A stretch of 5,059 nt of DNA from Chloroflexota bacterium (lineage in GTDB: Bacteria; Chloroflexota; FW602-bin22; JACPRP01), in assembly GCA_016210495.1 (NCBI GenBank), contig JACQUC010000132.1:1-5059 (forward strand), given 5' to 3'. Of the stretch, positions 1 to 5,059 are shown in pieces; positions within the stretch are counted from its first letter, which is position 1; the number at the start of each line of letters is the position of its first letter. A model generated the notes under the pieces. The model was not told where the DNA came from, searched no databases, and worked only from the letters and a program-made list of their open reading frames with translations. The translations under genes and the position numbers were made by a program.

Positions 1-317
1 AACCGCCCGAAAGGGCAAAAACGGCCACAAATCGGCACCGAGAAGGCTCAAAATGCCCAAAGTGGCCTATCCGACCGCGAAACCTGGATTTACAAACTCG
101 TAGAGAACTCGTTGGCTACTGCAACTGCGGAAGTTGGGCTAGGAATTCATGGCTACTACCAGTCGTAATACCCGAGCACTACTTAGGCCGAGCGACAAAA
201 ATACGCCGAATCTACGTCCCGAGAGGCATGCACCTCTTCGGCGAAAAGCATAGACTCAGGCCGGCACCGTAGCTGTCGCGTGCTGACTACCAGAATTGTG
301 CCAGGACGTGTAAAATC
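1..317. other. Left-edge region without a supported gene
   Basis: I see no RNA gene, no promoter with convincing spacing and no recognisable protein here. Two plus-strand frames are open from the left edge, one ending at TAA 166-168 and one at TAG 270-272. Neither gives a sequence I recognise, so a short C-terminal tail of an upstream gene cannot be excluded. The first 75 bases alternate GGC/GCC-rich pentamers with A-tracts at about 10-bp intervals. AACTCGT is repeated directly at 95-101 and 106-112. A stem-loop lies at 204-243. The region probably carries upstream control sequence for the GH26 gene that begins at 318. Confidence 0.5.
204..243. repeat. Inverted repeat / stem-loop upstream of the secreted GH26 gene
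   Basis: CGCCGAA at 204-210 is exactly complementary to TTCGGCG at 237-243. Inside this lies GAGG (223-226) facing CCTC (233-236) around the six-base loop CATGCA. An alternative fold pairs 219-226 with 233-241 with one bulged T. No T-run follows, so this is not a clear intrinsic terminator. It sits about 75 bases before the GTG start of the GH26 gene and could be an operator or leader structure, or chance. Confidence 0.3.
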
Positions 318-1466
318 GTGGCTAGAAACATCGCTTACGTGGTGCTTATCGTGGGGTTCGTCTTGGCCAATAGCTCGCCAGCATCAGGGGCAACGTCGCC
401 CGTTCGCAAGACATCGGCCGCCGGTGCCTGCCTCGGCGTGTGGCAGCCGGGCGCTCCGTGGGACATGACCGGCCTGGCTCGCTTCGAAAGCGCGGTGGGC
501 AAAAGCATGGCCATCGTTATGTGGTATCAGGGGTGGGGCGCGGCTAACGCGCCGTTCGACGCGACGATTCTCCGAGCGGTTGCCGATCGCGGGTCGATTC
601 CGCTTATTACCTGGGAACCCTGGGACTACACCGGCGGCGTCGATCAGCCCACATATGCTAATGCTCGTATTGTCGCCGGCAACTTCGACGCTTACATTAC
701 CTCCTGGGCCGAGGGTCTGAAGGCTCACGGCAGGCCGGTTCTCTTGCGCTTTGCCCACGAGATGAACTATCGCTCCTACCCGTGGTCCGTGGGCGCCAAC
801 GGCAACACGGCCGATTCCTTCGTTGCCGCCTGGCGGCACGTTCACGAAATTTTCTCCCGACTCGGCGCCAGAAACGTCGCCTGGGTGTGGTCACCCGGCG
901 TCAAGCACGATGGAACCACGCCTTTCGCCAGCGTATATCCGGGAGACCAGTATGTCGATTGGCTAGCTCTGGACGGCTTCAACGGGGGCAGTGCGCTGCC
1001 CTGGGGAGGGTGGTTGCCGTTTCAGGATATCTTTGCGCCTTCCCACGCCGACCTGGCGCAGATCAACGGCGACAAGCCGATGATGATCGCCGAAACCGCC
1101 TCCGTCGAGCAGGGTGGCAGCAAGGCAGCCTGGATCTCCGACGCCTTGCTCACGCAGCTTCCGGGGAGCTTCCCTCGGGTCAAGGCGTTCGTCTGGTTCA
1201 ACGAGAACCGGGCCGGGGAGGCTGACTGGAGGGTCGACTCGACGCCCGAGTCCCTTGCCGCCTACGCCACGGCGGCGGCCAATCCGTATTACGGTCCGTG
1301 TGCTCCGGTGGGTGGACTTGGGCGGCGAGCCTTCTTTCCAATAATTGGCGCGGGGCCTCAAGGATTTCTCCAGCGCTCGAACGGCAGCTCGAAAAGCTCG
1401 TCGGCCGAGACGGCGTCGGCCACGGCGCGCCGCTCCTCGTCGTTCAGCCGCCAATCCGCATCGTAG
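318..1466 (+). CDS. Secreted glycoside hydrolase family 26 protein (beta-mannanase family)
   Basis: This 382-residue protein probably hydrolyses beta-linked glycans outside the cell, with beta-mannan the commonest GH26 substrate. The start is GTG at 318, because the product then opens with a classic signal peptide (about residues 1-25, cleavage near SGA-T). The Shine-Dalgarno is weak (AGGA, 303-306). The GH26 barrel spans about residues 37-330. Visible marks are the ITWEPWD segment (97-103), RFAHEM with the expected acid/base Glu148 after His147, the WVWSPG segment (189-194), the nucleophile Glu259 in IAETAS, and WFNENRAGEADWR (293-305). The only two cysteines, Cys38 and Cys327, bracket the barrel and could form a disulfide. 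Residues from about 333 form a Ser/Arg-rich tail whose last 109 bases overlap the convergent GT2-GH26 gene in antisense, so it is probably not part of the fold. Family is well supported; substrate is not. Confidence 0.9.
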   Translation: MARNIAYVVLIVGFVLANSSPASGATSPVRKTSAAGACLGVWQPGAPWDMTGLARFESAVGKSMAIVMWYQGWGAANAPFDATILRAVADRGSIPLITWEPWDYTGGVDQPTYANARIVAGNFDAYITSWAEGLKAHGRPVLLRFAHEMNYRSYPWSVGANGNTADSFVAAWRHVHEIFSRLGARNVAWVWSPGVKHDGTTPFASVYPGDQYVDWLALDGFNGGSALPWGGWLPFQDIFAPSHADLAQINGDKPMMIAETASVEQGGSKAAWISDALLTQLPGSFPRVKAFVWFNENRAGEADWRVDSTPESLAAYATAAANPYYGPCAPVGGLGRRAFFPIIGAGPQGFLQRSNGSSKSSSAETASATARRSSSFSRQSAS

Positions 1467-4108
1467 TTGCGCAGTGGATGACGCGTGTCATAGAAGACCA
1501 CCGCCACGATTCGTGAGAAATCCTTGTTTCTGAGCCGGTCGAGCATCGCCAGAATCCAGGTCGCACGCTCCTTCTCTCGATCTCGATGCAGATCGACCCC
1601 GACTTCGGCCAGGATGATCGGTTTGCCCAGCTTCAGCACCTCCTCGTAGGCAGGCTGAATGGCCTCTCGGGGTGACCGGTAGGAGTGCGCCGCCCTCCTG
1701 GCTTCGTCCCACTCCTCCCATTCCCAGTAGACGAACACCGAAAGCCCTACGAAATCCACGTAGCTGTCTCCTGGGTACCACTTGGTGGACGTGAACTCAC
1801 CGTCTTCGAAACGTCCACCCGGCGACCATACCCAGAACACATTGTCGGCCTGCTGCTCCTCGAACACCCGGTGGATGCGCCGGTACGCCTCGACATACGT
1901 CTGTGCAGGCTGGTACGACCACGGATGGAGGCCGTCGTCGGGAAGGTCCATCTCGTGTCCAAAGCGCAGCAGTATCGGCTGCCCGGTCATCTTCAGCCTG
2001 GCGGCGACATCCGCGATGTGGCCATCGAACTCGCCCTCCCCGATTCGCCGCAGCAATGAAGCGTCGGCTTCACCGGCAGAGGGCGCGCTCGAAAGCCTCG
2101 GCTCCCAACTGATCATACTGACCTGACCGTTCTTCGCCGCATCTTGAGCCAGCGCCCCCATCCTCCCCGCTCCATCGGGGCTCCAGGTGGCAAAGGAGTG
2201 CGCGATTTTGGCAACAGGCCTCAGCGCGTCGTCGGGAGGGTAGACGCCGATGGCCACTTCACGAAACTTCGGGTCGAGGAAATGAGCCGAGACCGGCACG
2301 GATTCCTTGCCATCCGGCTGTACTATACCCTCTGGGGGACTCGCGGCGCTGCTGGGGGTAGCCAGTCGACGAATTGCTGTCCACGTCCGTGACGGGTCGA
2401 GATGCGCTGATCCGGGCTCGTCGGGAAAGACCAGCGCGTCGGCCGCCGAGTAGAGCACAAGGCCAACACAGACGATGGTTGCCGTTGCCGCCGCCAGACG
2501 ACTCAAGACCGGACGCATTCGCACGACGGCGGGCAGGGAAAGGGCTGGAAGAAGATCGGCGCCAAGCGTAACGCTCATAGCGACAAAGTTCACAACCGCC
2601 CAAAACACCAACTGCGGCGCCTGAAAACGGGAAAAGGGCATTGCCAGCAGTCCAACCAGCGAAATGGTCGCCGAGACCAGGTGTGGGATGTGGCGGCGCA
2701 GCGAAACCCGGTTCAATTGTGATGCGTTGGCCGAGCCCTTTGGCGTTACCGCGTAGGCGATCTTGTGCCCGATGACGACGTAGAAGAACGCCAGCGCGTA
2801 GACTGGCCAGGCGGCGAAATTGAGCAAGAACCCCTTGAGATAGAAGCCGTTCTCTGTTCTTGGATCGATGTTGAACTTCTGGAGCCATTGAAAGGCCAGC
2901 AAGCCGACGAAAAACGCGGGAGAAGCGTGCCAGAGCCACTCCAGGAAGCTCATCGACGTCACCCTGAGGCCGACTGTCAGATACAACGTGGTGAGCACCA
3001 CGCCGAGCAATTGAGCCAGGCCAAAGACATACCAGACCTGGAGAAGCGGATACCCGAGCCGGTGGGTCCATTTCCAGCTCGACATAAAACGTGGCGTGTG
3101 TCGGAACAGGATGTCCAGACAGCCAAAGGCCCACCTGGTTTGTTGGGTGAGATAGGCCGCCATGCTCGGAGGCCCTTCGCCAACGCATAGGACTTCCGGC
3201 ACATAGACGCTCTTCCAGCCTCTTGCATAGATCTTCATACCCGTGAGGTGGTCTTCCACGATGTGCCCTGCGTACCCGTCGACGTCCCGCCACGCCGCGG
3301 TCCTCAGCACGTGGTTCGCGCCGATCAGCAGTTGCATCCCTTTGCCGTACAGGCCTTTCTGCATCGGCCCGTAGAAGATAAAGGCCTGCTCAGCCGCCCC
3401 CCTCGTTATCCAGCTCGCATCCTGGTTGCCGTAAATCTGTGGGGAGCCCACGAAGGCCACGCTCGGGTCCTGGAAGTATCCCAACGTCTTCTCCAGGAAG
3501 TCAGGCTTTGGGATGAAGTCGACGTCCATTTGCGCCACGAAGTCGTATTCATCCCCGTGCTCGGCGCCCCAGGCATTGTGGTTACCCCCTTTGGTCTTAG
3601 CCTTGAACTTTCCGGCTGGCTGGTTGTACTCGGGGACGTTCTTGCGCGAAAAATGCTTCACGCCAAGCCGGCGACAGATATTCTTGACCACCGGATCGTC
3701 CCCCTCGTCCAGAACCCAGGTATCGTGGGGATACGACACGCGCTTCATCGCCGCCAGGTTTTCCACCAGGGTCTCATAGGGCTCTTTGCCGGGAACGAAG
3801 GCGGTGAGCATCGCCACTTTCGACCCTGGGCTGGGAGATACGTACACGGGGGTTTTCATGCTCGAGACGATCCAAAAGGTGAACAGGTTCTGAACCACGC
3901 CACGCCATATCACGAAGGAGAGAAGGGCGAAGTAGACGGTATCCAGAAGCGCGCCGAGGAAGCCCAACGAGCTCCAGTTCTGGGGGATGTGCTCGGGTTG
4001 AAACCACCATACGGCGTAGTACACAGCCGAGGCGGCATAGGTCACGAGCAACACTGCGAACACGGCTTTGTCGCGACGCGTCATTGCGTCCCGTGATTGA
4101 ACCCGCAA
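1358..4108 (-). CDS. Cellulose-synthase-like GT2 polysaccharide synthase with C-terminal GH26 domain
   Basis: This 916-residue membrane enzyme probably polymerises and exports a beta-glycan and trims it through a fused hydrolase. Numbering is from TTG 4108, chosen because GGAAGGGAG lies 8 bases upstream; ATG 4084 is the alternative. Longer forms back to 4321 are unlikely, since they would contain the promoter and run antisense to the neighbouring gene. Order of parts: helices at about 15-35 and 48-68; a cytoplasmic GT-A domain (97-330) with DEGDD (134-138), KTKGGNHN (171-178), DVD (195-197), VED (284-286) and QQTRW (322-326), the processive GT2 set; helices near 352-378 and 393-410; an interfacial segment (425-447) followed by VTPKG (454-458), like the BcsA gating loop; helices near 475-491, 498-525 and 539-559; a Pro/Ser-rich linker (560-609); and GH26 (610-916) with acid/base Glu719 in FGHEMD and nucleophile Glu835 in ILAEVG. 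No PilZ domain is visible. Polymer identity is unknown. Confidence 0.9.
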   Translation of the reverse strand: MRVQSRDAMTRRDKAVFAVLLVTYAASAVYYAVWWFQPEHIPQNWSSLGFLGALLDTVYFALLSFVIWRGVVQNLFTFWIVSSMKTPVYVSPSPGSKVAMLTAFVPGKEPYETLVENLAAMKRVSYPHDTWVLDEGDDPVVKNICRRLGVKHFSRKNVPEYNQPAGKFKAKTKGGNHNAWGAEHGDEYDFVAQMDVDFIPKPDFLEKTLGYFQDPSVAFVGSPQIYGNQDASWITRGAAEQAFIFYGPMQKGLYGKGMQLLIGANHVLRTAAWRDVDGYAGHIVEDHLTGMKIYARGWKSVYVPEVLCVGEGPPSMAAYLTQQTRWAFGCLDILFRHTPRFMSSWKWTHRLGYPLLQVWYVFGLAQLLGVVLTTLYLTVGLRVTSMSFLEWLWHASPAFFVGLLAFQWLQKFNIDPRTENGFYLKGFLLNFAAWPVYALAFFYVVIGHKIAYAVTPKGSANASQLNRVSLRRHIPHLVSATISLVGLLAMPFSRFQAPQLVFWAVVNFVAMSVTLGADLLPALSLPAVVRMRPVLSRLAAATATIVCVGLVLYSAADALVFPDEPGSAHLDPSRTWTAIRRLATPSSAASPPEGIVQPDGKESVPVSAHFLDPKFREVAIGVYPPDDALRPVAKIAHSFATWSPDGAGRMGALAQDAAKNGQVSMISWEPRLSSAPSAGEADASLLRRIGEGEFDGHIADVAARLKMTGQPILLRFGHEMDLPDDGLHPWSYQPAQTYVEAYRRIHRVFEEQQADNVFWVWSPGGRFEDGEFTSTKWYPGDSYVDFVGLSVFVYWEWEEWDEARRAAHSYRSPREAIQPAYEEVLKLGKPIILAEVGVDLHRDREKERATWILAMLDRLRNKDFSRIVAVVFYDTRHPLRNYDADWRLNDEERRAVADAVSADELFELPFERWRNP

Positions 4109-4116
4109 GACCAAAA

Positions 4117-4125
4117 CTCCCTTCC
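4117..4125 (-). promoter_or_regulatory. Ribosome binding site deciding the TTG start of the GT2-GH26 gene
   Basis: The minus strand reads GGAAGGGAG here, 8 bases before TTG at 4108-4106. The in-frame ATG at 4084 has only GGGA four bases upstream, a poorer site. This makes TTG the preferred start, though ATG 4084 is a credible second choice and would remove only eight residues. Confidence 0.55.
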
Positions 4126-4129
4126 AGAC

Positions 4130-4158
4130 ATTATAACAGGTTTCCACCAAAGTCCGAA
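4130..4158 (-). promoter_or_regulatory. Extended -10 promoter of the GT2-GH26 gene
   Basis: On the minus strand TGTTATAAT (4138-4130) is a perfect extended -10 (TGnTATAAT). Seventeen bases upstream, TTCGGA (4158-4153) matches only three positions of the sigma-70 -35 consensus, which is usual for extended -10 promoters. Transcription would begin near 4123, giving a leader of only about 15 bases to TTG 4108 or about 39 to ATG 4084. This placement is strong evidence that the coding region does not extend upstream of 4108. Confidence 0.6.
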
Positions 4159-4187
4159 CAAGGGCGAAGGCAACGGGTGGCCCTTCT

Positions 4188-4205
4188 CCACGGAGGCTTC
4201 CGTGG
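4188..4205. repeat. Perfect 7-bp hairpin covering a Shine-Dalgarno and GTG start
   Basis: CCACGGA (4188-4194) pairs exactly with TCCGTGG (4199-4205) around the loop GGCT. On the plus strand this places GGAGG (4192-4196) in the left arm and loop, and GTG (4202-4204) in the right arm, so the RNA hairpin would hide the start of the small membrane protein that follows. On the minus strand it lies about 30 bases beyond the -35 of the GT2-GH26 promoter, so it could instead be an operator. Confidence 0.4.
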
Positions 4206-4419
4206 CAGACAGGGTCTGGGGGCACTTGCCGCCGCTGGAATGTTTCTTGGGGAAGCCATCCTGGCCGGGCTGGCCGGGAGCTGGATTGGAACGGCCCGGT
4301 TCGGTGATTTCGGGCCTTCATTGGCGGGTATTGCCATACAGCCGGCTATCGTCGGCACGATCATTCTGGCGTTCGCGATAGACCTGCTGGCGAAAGCATT
4401 TGTCCGTACGACGGCGTGA
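4202..4419 (+). pseudogene. Small membrane protein remnant resembling GlsB/YeaQ/YmgE family, apparent frameshift
   Basis: An open frame from ATG 4240 to TGA 4419 gives 59 mostly hydrophobic residues: one Gly/Ala-rich helix, a short FGDFGPSLAG loop, a second helix rich in Ile/Ala, and a basic end. This resembles the C-terminal part of GlsB/YeaQ/YmgE (transglycosylase-associated) stress proteins, small inner-membrane proteins of unclear biochemical role; the resemblance is from memory. ATG 4240 has no ribosome site. A good one, GGAGG with five bases' spacing, precedes GTG 4202, which lies in another frame. Adding one G to the run 4218-4222 would join the frames into a 72-residue protein beginning MADRVWGALAAAG. 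It may therefore be a frameshifted gene, a sequencing error, or a truncated copy. It is divergent from the GT2-GH26 gene. Confidence 0.4.
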
Positions 4420-4503
4420 CGGCACAAAGGGTAGTTGCGGCCGTGTGGCAGGCATAATCATATCCTGGCGAAAGCCGTGCAACAGATAAGCGAATCGGGA
4501 CGC

Positions 4504-4887
4504 CTAAACGACCTTCAGCCTGAGGCACGCCCAATCGTCGTCGATGGAGAAGATGGCGACCGCCTCCATGCCGATAGTTTGGGCGTAGCCGCGGATGATG
4601 TCACGGTTGATGTCTGCCTTGATCTTCGATGTGCCCTTCGGATAGGCAACCCAGAAAATCCCCTTCCGATTGAGGTTAGCTTTCAGCCTCGGCAAAACCT
4701 CTTCGAGCTGCGCCTTCGACGTGACGAAGCACTGGATCACGTCGGTCGTCCCGCTCGGCTCTGTAACCACGCTGACGTCCTTGGGCAAATCGGCAAGCAG
4801 ATCTTGATACCCTGCGGGTGCGTTCACGAGAAGGAACCGTTGGCCTTCCTTTATGGCAAGTTTCTGAGCTGCGGATTTCTCTGACAC
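4504..4887 (-). CDS. DUF3052-like conserved small protein, function unknown
   Basis: The product is a soluble-looking 127-residue protein with no signal peptide or membrane helix. GTG 4887 is chosen as start because AGGAGGAGG ends three bases upstream; the ATG at 4929 would add 14 residues encoded mostly by a palindromic repeat. Visible elements are LAIKEGQRFLLVNAPAGY (10-27), an acidic DLPKDVSVV strand, an FVTSKAQLEEVLPRLK segment (54-69), then FWVAYPKGTSKIKADINRD (78-96) and DDDWACLRL near the end. The order (early APAGY loop, GIFWVAYPKG strand, Lys/Asp-rich helix, late DxxW) matches what I recall of DUF3052 proteins, which are thought to share part of the Rossmann-like methyltransferase fold. 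The usual SAM-binding glycine motif is not evident. It has no clear functional tie to the glycan genes and is 395 bases upstream of the next minus-strand start, so an operon is unlikely. Confidence 0.75.
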   Translation of the reverse strand: MSEKSAAQKLAIKEGQRFLLVNAPAGYQDLLADLPKDVSVVTEPSGTTDVIQCFVTSKAQLEEVLPRLKANLNRKGIFWVAYPKGTSKIKADINRDIIRGYAQTIGMEAVAIFSIDDDWACLRLKVV

Positions 4888-4890
4888 TTT

Positions 4891-4899
4891 CCTCCTCCT
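4891..4899 (-). promoter_or_regulatory. Strong ribosome binding site of the DUF3052-like gene
   Basis: The minus strand reads AGGAGGAGG followed by AAA and GTG at 4887. The overlapping AGGAGG copies give spacings of 3 or 6 bases. This sets the GTG start over the upstream ATG at 4929. It lies only nine bases downstream of the 40-bp palindrome, so folding of the leader could influence access to it. Confidence 0.7.
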
Positions 4900-4908
4900 G
4901 GTTAGGGT

Positions 4909-4948
4909 GGCGTGGTAGGGACGTTGCATGCAACGTCCCTACCACGCC
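4909..4948. repeat. Perfect 40-bp palindrome in the leader of the DUF3052-like gene
   Basis: The arm GGCGTGGTAGGGACGTTGCA (4909-4928) is followed directly by its exact reverse complement (4929-4948), with GCATGC at the centre and no spacer. Pairing stops at 4908/4949. In RNA it would form a stem of about 18 bp. There is no T-run on either side, so it is not a typical terminator. Palindromes with a GTAGGGACG-type arm are, as I recall, dispersed in many copies in some environmental bacteria, so a mobile or REP-like repeat is the likeliest reading. Confidence 0.85.
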
Positions 4949-4987
4949 CATCGATCCCTCATGTGCAGAGGGTTCTTAGTCTGCACC

Positions 4988-5017
4988 ATGCTATCATAGC
5001 TAACGACAGTTCATCAA
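4988..5017 (-). promoter_or_regulatory. Possible promoter of the DUF3052-like gene
   Basis: On the minus strand TTGATG (5017-5012, four of six -35 positions) lies 18 bases before TAGCAT (4993-4988, four of six). TATGAT (4998-4993) is a better -10 (five of six) but only 13 bases from TTGATG. The interrupted palindrome GCTAT-C-ATAGC (4990-5000) overlaps both -10 candidates and could be an operator. Transcription from here would carry the 40-bp palindrome in a leader of about 100 bases. Confidence 0.3.
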
Positions 5018-5042
5018 CGCCCTTATGCCCTTAGTCCACCCT

Positions 5043-5056
5043 GAATCCGTGGATTC
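5043..5056. repeat. Short inverted repeat at right edge
   Basis: GAATCC (5043-5048) and GGATTC (5051-5056) are exact inverted copies separated by GT. It may be half of a larger structure cut by the window edge, or chance. No function can be assigned. Confidence 0.25.
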
Positions 5057-5059
5057 GTG

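Noticed and set aside
5..16. GCCC-GAAA-GGGC hairpin with a GNRA loop as a terminator
   Set aside because: The stem is only four pairs and is followed by A's, not T's, on the plus strand. On the minus strand the T-run precedes the hairpin.
3..272. Open plus-strand frame from the left edge to TAG 270-272 as a gene tail
   Set aside because: The translation is not recognisable, a second frame is also open to 168, and nothing favours one over the other.
311..316. TAAAAT as a -10 box for the secreted GH26 gene
   Set aside because: Transcription would start after the GTG at 318, and no -35 sits at proper spacing. The signal peptide requires the 318 start.
384..845. Minus-strand open frame opposite the secreted GH26 gene
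   Set aside because: It is the antisense shadow of a well-supported GH26 catalytic domain in GC-rich DNA.
1338..1348. CCAAT-A-ATTGG palindrome after the GT2-GH26 stop as a terminator
   Set aside because: The arms are only 5 bp and A/T-rich, with no proper T-run after them on the minus strand. It also lies inside the GH26 reading frame.
3248..4096. Long plus-strand open frame (282 residues) opposite the GT2 domain
   Set aside because: It is antisense to a region with all GT2 motifs, and its own translation has no domain-like pattern.
4109..4321. Upstream extension of the GT2-GH26 coding frame to an ATG at 4321
   Set aside because: It would contain the TGTTATAAT promoter, encode a Pro/Arg-rich stretch with no family likeness, and run antisense to the small membrane-protein remnant.
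4434..4483. GTTGC-GGC / GCC-GT-GCAAC paired segments between the membrane-protein remnant and the DUF3052-like gene as a terminator
   Set aside because: The stem is bulged, the loop is over 30 bases and no T-run follows on either strand. The rest of 4420-4503 shows nothing further.

Overview
The window looks like a piece of a GC-rich, probably free-living bacterial genome with non-ATG starts (GTG, TTG). Three things hint at Chloroflexota or a similar lineage: the cellulose-synthase-like GT2 with its KTKGGNHN and QQTRW motifs, a DUF3052-like small protein, and a long perfect palindrome of the GTAGGGACG... type. This placement is an inference from general resemblance and is not firm.

Layout, left to right. 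Bases 1-317 hold no gene I can support; they contain roughly 10-bp-phased A-tracts, a short direct repeat and a stem-loop. Bases 318-1466 (+) encode a secreted family-26 glycoside hydrolase (beta-mannanase family). Convergent to it, and overlapping its 3' end, is a large minus-strand gene (4108 to 1358). It encodes a processive, cellulose-synthase-like family-2 glycosyltransferase with its own GH26 domain fused after the last membrane helix. That gene has a well-formed extended -10 promoter (4130-4138) and Shine-Dalgarno sequence (4117-4125). Divergent from it is a small plus-strand membrane-protein remnant (4202-4419), resembling the GlsB/YeaQ/YmgE family and apparently frameshifted in a run of five G. 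Last is a minus-strand gene for a 127-residue DUF3052-like protein (4887 to 4504). Its leader contains a perfect 40-bp palindrome (4909-4948).

How the genes may work together: the GT2-GH26 protein would polymerise a beta-linked glycan from nucleotide sugar in the cytoplasm and push it through the membrane. Its GH26 domain, predicted to lie outside because of one extra transmembrane helix, would trim, release or remodel the emerging chain. The separate secreted GH26 enzyme would act on the same or a related glycan outside the cell. GH26 points to beta-mannan or glucomannan, but mixed-linkage beta-glucan and beta-1,3-xylan are also known GH26 substrates. This self-trimming synthase plus free hydrolase pair is the most interesting content. 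The DUF3052-like gene shows no clear functional link to it.
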